A stretch of 64,000 bases of DNA from Zygaena filipendulae. Its lineage: Eukaryota; Arthropoda; Insecta; Lepidoptera; Zygaenidae. The stretch covers positions 4,662,501 through 4,726,500 of the forward strand of contig OU015663.1 in NCBI GenBank assembly GCA_907165275.2, written 5' to 3'. The notes beneath the pieces are model-generated. The model did not search any database and was not told the DNA's origin. It saw only the letters and a list, made by a program, of their open reading frames with translations. How positions within the stretch are numbered: position 1 is the stretch's first letter; the number at the start of each line of letters is the position of its first letter. A program made the position numbers and the translations under genes. Below, piece by piece: positions 57,901-64,000 of this stretch.

Positions 57901-60900
57901 CGCGGTGTGCTACGTCGGGCCTCCGGCGTCGGCGTCGAAACTGCTGACTTGCAGCCAAGCGATGTGTCGACGCATGCTCCTCGTCGGCAGTTGACATTCG
58001 AGAAATCGGGCGGTGACCTACATACAGCGAGTGACGCACGCAAGTCGTCAACCTCCTTGCGCAACTCACTCACGGCATTTTGCGATACCTCCAACTTCAG
58101 CATCACATCTGCCAGACTCGACTTAAGGGTGACAATGTCCTTAAGGAGGCTCGTGACGTCGACGTGGTCGAAAGTGACGGGAGGCAGCTTGTTCAGGTCT
58201 CTCGCCACAAACGTAGGCACATCGTCGGGATCGGTTACCTTCAGCATCGTGATGATATCCTGGATGCTCTTCGGTGTTCCATCGCGCCTGCGAGACACCA
58301 TCTGATCGCTCTTGTTCAAAGACGAGTAGAGCAACTTTTTGGCCGCAGATACCTCGTCCTCGGTGAAATTTGACTTGCATATCTGCACTGCACTTACTTC
58401 GTCCATCACGTCCAGCTTCTGCTGGAGGAACGCAAGGAGCTCATTCACAATGAGTTTGTCACTCATCGTATTGTTTCGGGTAGCGGCTCGCGGCGCGCTA
58501 CGTGTCTAATTACAAAATTAATTTTGTCGTAATAGACATCCGCACTGAACGACGCATACAATGCAACTCCTTTATAATATTATAAATGCTTTATAATATT
58601 AGAAAGATATAATATTATAATTCATAAACTAGAACTAAAACACATAAATGCACATAATACGTACCTATACTACCTAATAAAGATATTATAATTCACTGTT
58701 TGCGAAGATTTGTGTTTACAATACATAGCTTAGTTTTGAGAATATTTTTGTTCGAGGATTGATAAGGTTCCAGCTCTGGGACTCGTTACTCACTGACGTA
58801 TAGCTTTTTTTTAAAGACATTTACCTCATTTGTTGGTTCCGTCCTCAGTAAAAGGCTGGCTTTTATCGAATTTAAATCCGAGCACTGCGTCGATTGTCCA
58901 TCTATATTTATTGGACACTCCGAATACGTACCCGTATACGATACAGATCATCGCTGATATTGGACCAGTGGCGCAAGAAGGCGCAGCTGTACCGCACTAA
59001 CGCGGTGCTGGTGCCGCTCGGCGACGACTTCCGCTACGACCGCGCCAGCGAGTGGGACCACCAGTACCAGAACTACGAGGCGCTCATCGACTACATCAAC
59101 AACAACGACGATTGGAACGCCGAGGTATATGTTACCTTTGTTTGTTATAACTATGTATAGCAGCAATGGAAAACATAGGGATATTCTAGTTACAAAATAC
59201 TAGGTGTCACTGTCCACTTGTCTCAGCTAGTATAAAAGTAGTTGGACACGGCTTAGTAAGGTATATGTTATAGAGGAAGATGTATATAGAGGGTGGATGA
59301 CCAAATCTAAAACTACGAGGCATAGCAAGAAATGCTCGAAAAACCCTAGGGGACAAATTTTGATAACAGTTTGAAGCTGTATTCTCAGATATTGTTTGAA
59401 ATATTTTTCTTATCCTGAAATTGGTTTAGACAAAAAAAAGATATCCTAATAGAAATGTCTCATTTTTAAGAAAAATACTATTCCATTTTTCTTCCAATTC
59501 CGAACCACTGCAAAATTTGATTAAATTGTAAAAATTAATACATAATAATATTTAAATCAGTTTAACGTAATTTTAATGGAAAGTTCACATCCAAAACCGA
59601 CTCTATCCAATTGCACAGAGTACATATATATTTTTCAACGTCTAACCTGTCAGGTGCAGTTCGGCACGCTGCACGACTACTTCGGGGCGGTGCACGCTGA
59701 GGCAAGGCTGGCGGCCTTCCCGGTGCTGTCGGGCGACTTCTTCACGTACGCGGACCGCGGCCAGCACTACTGGAGCGGGTACTTCACGTCGCGCGCCTTC
59801 TACAAGCACATGGACCGGGTGCTGCTGGCGTATGTCAGGTGATTGATACGAGGCTTTTCTTCTTTTTTATGGACTTTCGGATATAACGCATTTAGCCAGT
59901 TTCAAGTAAAATTAATTTGATTATTATTTTTTTTTTTAATGTATTTTGTATTAAAATGCTTCGTTGTACGGTTTTAAATTGCAAACCACGGTAGTATAGC
60001 TTGCAAGAACTTTCTTGGAGCTCTCGGAGGAAACCGAAGAAATCAGCTCGTATCTTCTTGAGCACATAAAAAACCGTCACTGTGAAAATTATTGTCCAAT
60101 ACAGCACCTTATAACACAACAAAATCCATGCTTAACCATTTTTTATCGTCATGAGTAAATGAACGAACCGCCATCTTTGATTCCCGCCAAAAAACTCTGA
60201 TACAAAGCTGTAGATGTACTTTGTGCAACCAGCTTGCGCCGGCGGTTTATCCGAACCGTTACGATTTGGGAACTTTTAATACAGCTGCACGCCGTTTGGT
60301 ATTGTAGATGTCTATGGGCGGCGGTAATCCTACCATAGGTGTGTCATCTGCGCATTTGCCCCCTGTTCCATAAAAAAACACAGCCGGGATTAAATCTGGT
60401 GTTTGGATTCCAAGCAGAGTATTCTGACTACCCGATTGGCGCAGTAGGTCACCATGCCTACCCGTTAATCGAGAGGTTCCGGGTTCGATTCCCGAGTGGA
60501 ATTTTTCGAACACAGGGTTTTACTTTCCAGTCTGGGCGTGCTTATATATCTAAAGTATAATAAGTATGTAGTATTATGTAATCATCATCATCACCACCAT
60601 CACCACCATCACCTTCATATAAGCCGAAATACGTTACCCATGCTGGACATAGGCCTCCCCCAAGGATCGCCACAGCGACCGCTTCTGCGCTTCCCGCATC
60701 CAATGGCGTCCCGCGCAACGCCAAATGGATATAGATAAGCAATATTGTAACCCACACTTGAATAAGTAAAGAAATTTTGAATAGGTAAATCGTGTTTAAA
60801 AATTATAGCGCTATTTTGTGTCAACATTTTTTTCCGTATTGTATCGTATCGTATGACTGAAATACGTTAATACAAAATACTCCCAATAAAGCGTTCTGTA

Positions 60901-63900
60901 TCAAAAAGTAAATTTCTAAATTTTTGTGGGTTAAAACTTAAAATGTTTTGCTTATCGGTTTCCAAATAATACTGAGGGTGAACAAACGTCGCAGGGCGGC
61001 GGAGATAATAACGGCGCAGGCGATCACCGGGCGGGCGGTGTCGTACGTGCTGTGGGTGCAGCTGCGCGACCGCGTGGAGGCGGCGCGGCGCGCGCTCGCG
61101 TTGTTCCAGCACCACGACGCGGTCACCGGCACCGCGCGCGAGGACGTCAAGCGGGACTACGCCGACAAGTCAGTGCGCACACCAACACCAACACTACCAC
61201 CCTCCCACACACACACACACACACGAGCTTAACTCCTAATGTCTCTGGATCTGTACGGTAGTTTATTGCTGGTTACGGCTCATTGTTCTCACATAATTAA
61301 TTGCAAGTTGAGTTACCACTAATATTATAGGTATTATAACTTTAACCGCCGCACTCAGAGTCGACTTTAATAGACCAAGATCCCAGAGCAAACAGACATA
61401 ACTTATTTTCACACGGATGAAACCTGAAGTTTTCAGTAGCCTCTCGTGCGCCTTGAATACCTACGCGCTTTGTGGAACTTGCCGAGTGACACCTGGGCAG
61501 GTACCAGGTGAGAAAGGTAACTAAAAATAAGAATTATTTAACTTAAATTCACATGGCTGATTTTTATATATGTCATGTAGAATATTATTTTAAAGTAATA
61601 TCATAAGTGCCAGACACTTTTGATGGACCAGAGCTTTTGACAGACGCTTTTAAGCTACCCAAAAAATAAATGAACTTTACTTATTTTTACATGTCTGATT
61701 TTTTAATATGTTATTGAAGTATTTATTTAAAAGTTATATTCAATCAGTCAGACAAATTAGAGTGACCAAACATCCCCTAAGACAAAAATTATTCAGCCAG
61801 AAGTATGAGGGCGAGAGCACTATGCATGCGCTTCAGAGTAAGTGAGACGTCCATAATAACTCGGTTCCCTTTCTTAAACTCACCATCTGTTTCAATCTAC
61901 TGTGTATGTGCTGTTTGCGTGTAATATAACTTATAGTATACAGTATAGTTCGAGCCTGCGAGAGCACATGTTTTTGTTGTTTACATCAGGTTATTTGTGA
62001 GTGTTTTATTAAGTTGTTTGTAATAGTGATAATCATGGAAGAAGAGAAATTGAAATGTACATTTTGTAAAAAATCTCATGATAAACTTATATTATTCTCC
62101 GAAGAAATATTGAAAATGTGCAAAAACATTTTAAAACAGCGACTAATCCATAACCTCAAATTCAAAGATGTAGTTTTACCGGATGACTTGTATGACTCTT
62201 GACTTCACATTTGGCTCAACACTTGGTTCAGGCATTGAATTAGCTGGATTTGAGTTCTTACACTACATCTAAATCTGGAACTGTTGAATTATTTTGTTGA
62301 CTTGAGGTAGACGCTGTACATAGATCATCGTTAATTCTAAGATTACAAGGTTGGCTTGATGTCGATGCAACTGATGAATTTTCAACAATACTCGATGATT
62401 ATTTTTCAGCATTTTTTGGTTTTTCTGGTATGGCGGAAAAATATTTTTTTGGCAGAGCAGTAAAATTTTTATAACATTCTCGATGGTAACCATTGTCATA
62501 CAAGTCATCCGGTAAAACTACATCTTTGAATTTGAGGTTATGGATTAGTCGCTGTTTTAAAATGTTTTTGCACATTTTCAATATTTCTTCGGAGAATAAT
62601 ATAAGTTTATCATGAGATTTTTTACAAAATGTACATTTCAATTTCTCTTCTTCCATGATTATCACTATTACAAACAACTTAATAAAACACTCACAAATAA
62701 CCTGATGTAAACAACAAAAACATGTGCTCTCGCAGGCTCGAACTATACTGTATACTATAAGTTATATTACACGCAAACAGCACATACACAGTAGATTGAA
62801 ACAGATGGTGAGTTTAAGAAAGGGAACCGAGTTATTATGGACGTCTCACTTACTCTGAAGCGCATGCATAGTGCTCTCGCCCTCATACTTCTGGCTGAAT
62901 AATTTTTGTCTTAGGGGATGTTTGGTCACTCTAATTTGTCTGACTGATTGAATATAACTTTTAAATAAATACTTCAATAACATATTAAAAAATCAGACAT
63001 GTAAAAATAAGTAAAGTTCATTTATTTTTTGGGTAGCTTAAAAGCGTCTGTCAAAAGCTCTGGTCCATCAAAAGTGTCTGGCACTTATGATATTACTTTA
63101 AAATAATATTCTACATGACATATATAAAAATCAGCCATGTGAATTTAAGTTAAATAATTCTTATTTTTAGTTACCTTTCTCACCTGGTACCTGCCCAGGT
63201 GTCACTCGGCAAGTTCCACAAAGCGCGTAGGTATTCAAGGCGCACGAGACGCTACTGAAAACTTCAGGTTTCATCCGTGTGAAAATAAGTTATGTCTGTT
63301 TGCTCTGGGATCTTGGTCCATAATGATTACTTAGTTAAGTATAGATTTTTAAAACAAAACTGCCGCAATCAGAGACGTTCAGTAAATTAATGTTAATTGG
63401 CATTTAGCTAATTAAGTTACATCTCAATAAATGCCAATTAACATTAATTTACTGAGTTTTGTTTTAAAAATCTATACTTAACTAAGTAATCATTAAAGTC
63501 GACTCTGCGGCCGTAAAGTCTTTAAACTGAGAGTGTGCTACTGGAGAGTTTGTTGCGCAGCTTCTTCCCTTCAGCCATAGCACTAGGAAGCTGTGAAAGG
63601 TGAATATTTTATGGGTGAGCTGCTGTCATAATAACTTTAATTTTAGTGACGTCAAAAAGAGCCACATTATGGGCCAAATTTGAATAAATAATTTGACTTT
63701 GACAACATAACCAAACGTCAAGGAAATTGTCCTATTAAGATTTATCATCGACGTCTGAATTGGCTGCATGGACTAAGTTTCCTTTGCCTTCCCCGAAAGG
63801 GGTAAACTTTACAAAAAAAAAATATCATCGACGATATGCGTAATAATATTCCCAGATTGCTGCAAGCGATCAAGTACAGCCAGTCGGCGATCCAGCAGGC

Positions 63901-64000
63901 GGCGTTCTACCTGCTGCGGCGGCCGGCCGTGCTCGAGCCGGCGGCGCCCGACGTGCACATGGACGTGGACGACGCGTGGCGCGCGCCCGACGAGCTGCCC
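48842..64000 (+). CDS. Golgi alpha-mannosidase II, 5' part (runs off the window)
   Basis: A GH38 retaining mannosidase of the Golgi that trims mannose residues from hybrid N-glycans after GnT-I. Coding exons: 48842-48973, 49109-49438, 49728-49875, 50271-50445, 52270-52475, 53390-53485, 55045-55130, 56666-56766, 58947-59124, 59654-59838, 60995-61168 and 63856 onward (652 residues in the window). All junctions are GT-AG and in frame. It is a type II membrane protein with a signal anchor at about residues 7-26 and a variable stem. Zinc and catalytic residues matching fly GMII are H200 and D202 (HSHNDPGW), nucleophile D315 (AIDPFG), acid/base in GDDFRY (D452) and the zinc histidine in [12 protein letters not shown] (about 586). 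Likely ortholog of fly alpha-Man-IIa; the symbol is left empty because a paralogue cannot be excluded. Confidence 0.93.
49109..49438 (+). CDS. Mannosidase II exon 2 (stem region)
   Basis: 110 residues, highly charged and heptad-like ([17 protein letters not shown]), then lysine-rich. It corresponds to the poorly conserved luminal stem with coiled-coil character. It ends with DVQ, matching the fly junction before the catalytic domain. Phase 0 at both ends. Confidence 0.85.
49439..49727 (+). other. Mannosidase II intron 2
   Basis: 289 bp, AT-rich, nothing recognised. Confidence 0.9.
49728..49875 (+). CDS. Mannosidase II exon 3 (HSHNDPGW)
   Basis: 49 residues plus one base: [20 protein letters not shown] and then [14 protein letters not shown]. 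The second His and the Asp are the family's zinc ligands. The split Gly is completed in the next exon, giving HSHNDPGW. Confidence 0.95.
50023..50218 (-). mobile_element. Helitron-like unit in mannosidase intron 3
   Basis: Reverse orientation: it begins CTAGCTGTTCCCTGCGGTTT, contains TCACGGGAATTCTGGGATAG, and ends TTTATAATATTTGTAAGGA (inverse of TCC start). Same family as 35426-35636. Confidence 0.7.
50271..50445 (+). CDS. Mannosidase II exon 4
   Basis: Residues 205-261. [17 protein letters not shown] leads to [15 protein letters not shown], a conserved GH38 block. Confidence 0.93.
50555..50690 (+). repeat. SINE-like fragment in mannosidase intron 4
   Basis: GTCATAGGGGGCAAGTGGTA then GTGATTACCGCCGCCCATAG and CATCTGCAACACCAGAA. 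The inverse of the same block appears at 60300-60370. It resembles a widespread lepidopteran SINE tail. Confidence 0.55.
50811..51164. repeat. Inverted-repeat element, family D
   Basis: Roughly 140-bp arms: left AACCGACTTCCTAAAACACA to TGTGCTACCACTGATCAG, right CGATCACTGGTAGTACAAAC to TTTGGAAGTCGGTTTT. The centre (about 50945-51035) is GC-richer. No reading frame; lies in mannosidase intron 4. Confidence 0.8.
51398..51940. repeat. Two tandem 269-bp repeat units
   Basis: Unit 1 (51398-51666) and unit 2 (51667-51940) both start AACCCGTGAAATA and share GGAGTAGTTCCGATGACCAT, CATCAGTTCCACTTC and AATTTTTGAAGAGTTCC. They differ by scattered substitutions, so the duplication is not recent. The DNA is related to the ACCGACTTC repeat at 45278. 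Confidence 0.8.
52270..52475 (+). CDS. Mannosidase II exon 5 (catalytic nucleophile)
   Basis: Residues 263-330. It contains [17 protein letters not shown] and [17 protein letters not shown]. The Asp of AIDPFG is the nucleophile and a zinc ligand. Two positions differ from human and fly enzymes as I recall them: VMPDE is VMNDE and DPFGHS is DPFGMS. Confidence 0.95.
52523..52747 (-). mobile_element. Helitron-like unit in mannosidase intron 5
   Basis: Reverse copy running from CTAATTGTGCCCCGCGG to TTTATAAAATATTAGTAGGA. It includes a CATC microsatellite matching the ATGG run of the plus-strand copy. Confidence 0.7.
53390..53485 (+). CDS. Mannosidase II exon 6
   Basis: 31 residues around [16 protein letters not shown] and LEFKWRQLW, matching IQR.HY..KK in GMII. 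Confidence 0.94.
53486..55044 (+). other. Mannosidase II intron 6
   Basis: 1.56 kb, AT-rich, holding the family C repeat at 54704-55023 and otherwise nothing recognised. Confidence 0.85.
54704..55023 (+). repeat. Dispersed repeat, family C, next to exon 7
   Basis: Nearly collinear with 33597-33922, including GTGACGTCACTAACTAGTGC and GTAAGTGACGTCACGAGC. It ends about 21 bp before exon 7, so the exon's branch-point region must lie in or at the edge of the repeat. Confidence 0.8.
55045..55130 (+). CDS. Mannosidase II exon 7
   Basis: 28 residues: [20 protein letters not shown] and [22 protein letters not shown] is a GMII signature. A family C repeat ends about 21 bp upstream of this exon. Confidence 0.95.
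55181..55843 (+). mobile_element. Helitron-like unit split by a LINE fragment
   Basis: The left part (TCCTACTAATATTATAAACG to CTTATCAGATTA) and right part (TAGGGTACTTTTATCCCG to GGCACAGCTAG|T) together match 35426-35636. They are separated by about 455 bp of LINE sequence (55314-55769), a nested insertion. Confidence 0.75.
55314..55769 (-). pseudogene. LINE ORF2 C-terminal fragment (5'-truncated)
   Basis: On the minus strand a 119-codon frame (55410-55769) reads [20 protein letters not shown], then [16 protein letters not shown] and [10 protein letters not shown], the region after the reverse transcriptase in CR1/Jockey-type retrotransposons. It is followed on its own strand by a TTA-rich 3' tail (55312-55345). 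Reverse-transcriptase motifs are missing, so it is a dead 5'-truncated copy. Confidence 0.75.
56410..56645. repeat. MITE family A copy 3, adjacent to exon 8
   Basis: 236 bp from CGGCCGCACTCAGAGTCG to GACTCTGAGTGCGGCGG, flanked by TAA on both sides (a matching 3-bp duplication). The left arm carries a small local expansion (AGTTCAGTTTCAGTTTCAGT). The exon 8 acceptor is 20 bp downstream. Confidence 0.92.
56666..56766 (+). CDS. Mannosidase II exon 8
   Basis: 33 residues plus two bases: [20 protein letters not shown] and then NVAER. It matches the CCQFDFKR..G...CPW block of GMII. A family A MITE ends 20 bp upstream. Confidence 0.93.
57014..57175 (-). repeat. Helitron-like fragment in mannosidase intron 8
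   Basis: It starts CTAGCTGTTCCCCGCGTTTT and has GTTCCCGCAGGAATTCCGGG; the distal end is degraded. Confidence 0.6.
57180..57300 (-). repeat. LINE 3' tail with ATTT repeats
   Basis: On the minus strand, TTGCCTGATAACAAAACAAT is followed by a (TAAA)n run. It lies just downstream of the ORF1 frame and looks like the 3' end of the same LINE, implying that ORF2 is deleted. Confidence 0.6.
57306..58466 (-). CDS. Non-LTR retrotransposon ORF1 protein, intact frame
   Basis: A 386-codon open frame antisense within mannosidase intron 8. It starts [21 protein letters not shown] predicted coiled-coil-like region lies at about residues 105-145 ([20 protein letters not shown]), followed by a Pro/Ala-rich linker at about 175-225. 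The C-terminal module ([20 protein letters not shown], then [12 protein letters not shown] and [13 protein letters not shown]) resembles ORF1 of CR1/Jockey-type LINEs. These proteins bind the element RNA. No reverse transcriptase follows before the LINE tail, so the copy cannot move by itself. Family placement is from memory of such ORF1s. Confidence 0.75.
   Translation of the reverse strand: MSDKLIVNELLAFLQQKLDVMDEVSAVQICKSNFTEDEVSAAKKLLYSSLNKSDQMVSRRRDGTPKSIQDIITMLKVTDPDDVPTFVARDLNKLPPVTFDHVDVTSLLKDIVTLKSSLADVMLKLEVSQNAVSELRKEVDDLRASLAVCRSPPDFSNVNCRRGACVDTSLGCKSAVSTPTPEARRSTPRVAPAPTALATCTPPPDCAPPPPRAAASSHVPAVNTAQVTEPSRRDFATVLASKTGAKRRDPERAAVVKQDEEGFVLVQNKKARSQRTSKNRCGTAPTGPNFLLRAATPTTPMYLSRLSHATTAQDVTEYIKTKTNFLLRTELLESRHNASFKAFVVRVPTSKLDTFMKEDFWPKGVVYRRFRGRIPTATTRATQCQK
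58947..59124 (+). CDS. Mannosidase II exon 9 (acid/base region)
   Basis: 59 residues with [14 protein letters not shown] and [16 protein letters not shown]. The second Asp of GDDFRY is the likely acid/base catalyst (fly D341). The exon is GC-rich compared with its introns. Confidence 0.96.
59125..59653 (+). other. Mannosidase II intron 9
   Basis: 529 bp, AT-rich, no repeat recognised. Confidence 0.85.
59654..59838 (+). CDS. Mannosidase II exon 10
   Basis: 61 residues plus two bases: [37 protein letters not shown] and [11 protein letters not shown]. This is a strongly conserved GMII block. Confidence 0.96.
60300..60530 (+). repeat. tRNA-derived SINE
   Basis: An RNA polymerase III A box (TGGCGCAGTAGG, 60437-60448) and B box (GGTTCGATTCC, 60482-60492) are correctly spaced. 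The flanks (CTATGGGCGGCGGTAATCC on the left) belong to a lepidopteran SINE or LINE tail. The tRNA cloverleaf is not preserved, so it is not a functional tRNA gene. Confidence 0.7.
60575..60715 (+). repeat. ATC/ACC microsatellite and dispersed repeat
   Basis: A (TCA/CCA)n run at about 60581-60615 is followed by CATGCTGGACATAGGCCTCC and CAAGGATCGCCACAGCGACC, a block I recognise as common in arthropod repeats. Confidence 0.6.
60726..60964 (-). repeat. Inverted-repeat element, family B, reversed copy
   Basis: It runs from TGGATATAGATAAGCAATAT to TTGCTTATCGGTTTCCA, with the inverse of the shared interior (AAAATTATAGCGCTATTTTG). It ends 31 bp before mannosidase exon 11. Confidence 0.75.
60995..61168 (+). 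CDS. Mannosidase II exon 11 (zinc histidine)
   Basis: 57 residues ending [20 protein letters not shown] and [19 protein letters not shown] holds the last zinc-binding histidine. The donor is GTCAGT after AA; the split Lys is completed at 63856. Confidence 0.95.
61207..61224 (+). repeat. CA microsatellite
   Basis: A short (CA)n run just inside mannosidase intron 11. Confidence 0.85.
61371..63320. mobile_element. 1.95-kb palindromic transposon nested in a MITE
   Basis: Two 826-bp arms (61371-62196 and 62495-63320) are nearly identical inverse complements; I saw only two mismatches in the outer part compared. A 298-bp spacer separates them. The termini are TAGACCAAGATCCCAGAGC and TGGACCAAGATCCCAGAGC. 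The direct flanks TAA (61368-61370 and 63321-63323) are a target-site duplication. It carries a short Cys/His-rich reading frame but no transposase, so it is a non-autonomous derivative. Confidence 0.9.
62399..62677 (-). pseudogene. Cys/His-rich transposon-derived ORF fragment
   Basis: 92 codons starting [20 protein letters not shown] (the second Met, MEEEKL, may be the real start). CTFC, a following His, MCKN and YHRECYKNF suggest a zinc-binding treble-clef-like module of the sort found at the N-terminus of some transposon-encoded proteins. The frame stops in the spacer, and likely coding sequence continues in another frame toward 62266. The left arm has the first 58 codons again (62014 onward, plus strand) before homology breaks. 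I do not recognise the full protein. Confidence 0.5.
63856..64000 (+). CDS. Mannosidase II exon 12 (cut by window edge)
   Basis: Residues 604-652 so far: [20 protein letters not shown] and further GC-rich coding sequence. The frame is open to the last base, so the exon continues beyond the window. Confidence 0.9.
   Translation, partial: MAASDQVQPVGDPAGGVLPAAAAGRARAGGARRAHGRGRRVARARRAA

Larger units (their letters stand above)
56767..58946 (+). other. Mannosidase II intron 8
   Basis: 2.2-kb intron containing the Helitron-like fragment (57014-57175) and the antisense LINE (57180 to about 58520). The last 400 bp are AT-rich and unrecognised. Confidence 0.85.
61346..63513. repeat. MITE family A copy 4, interrupted
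   Basis: The left 25 bp (61346-61370, CCGCCGCACTCAGAGTCGAC) and the rest (63324-63513, TGATTACTTAGTTAAGTATA to CTCTGCGGCCG) join into one MITE if the 1.95-kb insert and one TAA copy are removed. The element is flanked by TAA on both sides. The right end lacks the four bases GAGT. Confidence 0.9.
61169..63855 (+). other. Mannosidase II intron 11
   Basis: 2.7 kb, most of it the MITE with the nested palindrome. Near the 3' end (63770-63825) there is a repeat block TTTGCCTTCCCCGAAAGGGG that also occurs near 46810-46890. Confidence 0.88.

Noticed and set aside
57693..58373. Several plus-strand frames of 84-146 codons
   Set aside because: Antisense shadows of the GC-rich LINE ORF1 on the minus strand.
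60430..60500. Possible tRNA gene with A and B boxes
   Set aside because: The arms do not form a cloverleaf and it is embedded in SINE sequence, so it is annotated as a SINE.

Overview
The window is nuclear DNA from a lepidopteran (moth or butterfly). It is AT-rich and intron-rich with canonical GT-AG introns, and it carries many short dispersed repeats of kinds common in Lepidoptera: Helitron-like units ending in CTAG|T, tRNA-derived SINE pieces, LINE debris and several families of short inverted-repeat elements. The order is inferred from repeats and protein similarity; I do not name a species.

Left part (about 1-20,300, minus strand): a complete Na+/K+-ATPase alpha subunit gene. I assembled 16 coding exon positions from ATG at 19700 to the stop at 1484, giving a 1036-residue P-type ATPase. 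One position is a cassette of three alternative 95-bp exons (7659-7753, 6147-6241, 4747-4841) with identical splice phases, so only one can be used per mRNA. The first extracellular loop (M1-M2) carries histidine at the residue equivalent to mammalian N122, plus unusual residues at positions equivalent to 115, 119 and 120. N122H is the classic cardiac-glycoside (cardenolide) insensitivity substitution, so the host probably meets these toxins in its diet. The first coding exon has only three codons (Met-Gly-Glu) and lies 4.9 kb upstream of the second.

Middle part (about 20,300-48,800): roughly 28 kb with no protein gene that I recognise. It holds Helitron-like repeats, inverted-repeat elements, a perfect 25-bp hairpin, a hairpin with a 30-bp perfect stem, isolated GC-rich patches and a few short unidentified reading frames.

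Right part (48,842-64,000, plus strand): the 5' two-thirds of a Golgi alpha-mannosidase II gene (GH38, N-glycan processing), with twelve exons traced and the gene running off the right edge. Its introns are full of mobile DNA: an antisense LINE ORF1 with an intact 386-codon frame, a LINE ORF2 fragment nested in a Helitron-like unit, a MITE ending 20 bp before exon 8, another repeat ending about 21 bp before exon 7, and a 1.95-kb near-perfect palindrome (826-bp arms) nested inside a MITE.

The two genes are divergent (head to head) and separated by about 29 kb; I see no functional link between them. The best candidates for follow-up are the insensitive-type ouabain-binding loop, the three-way exon cassette, and the intronic palindrome with its zinc-finger-like transposon reading frame.
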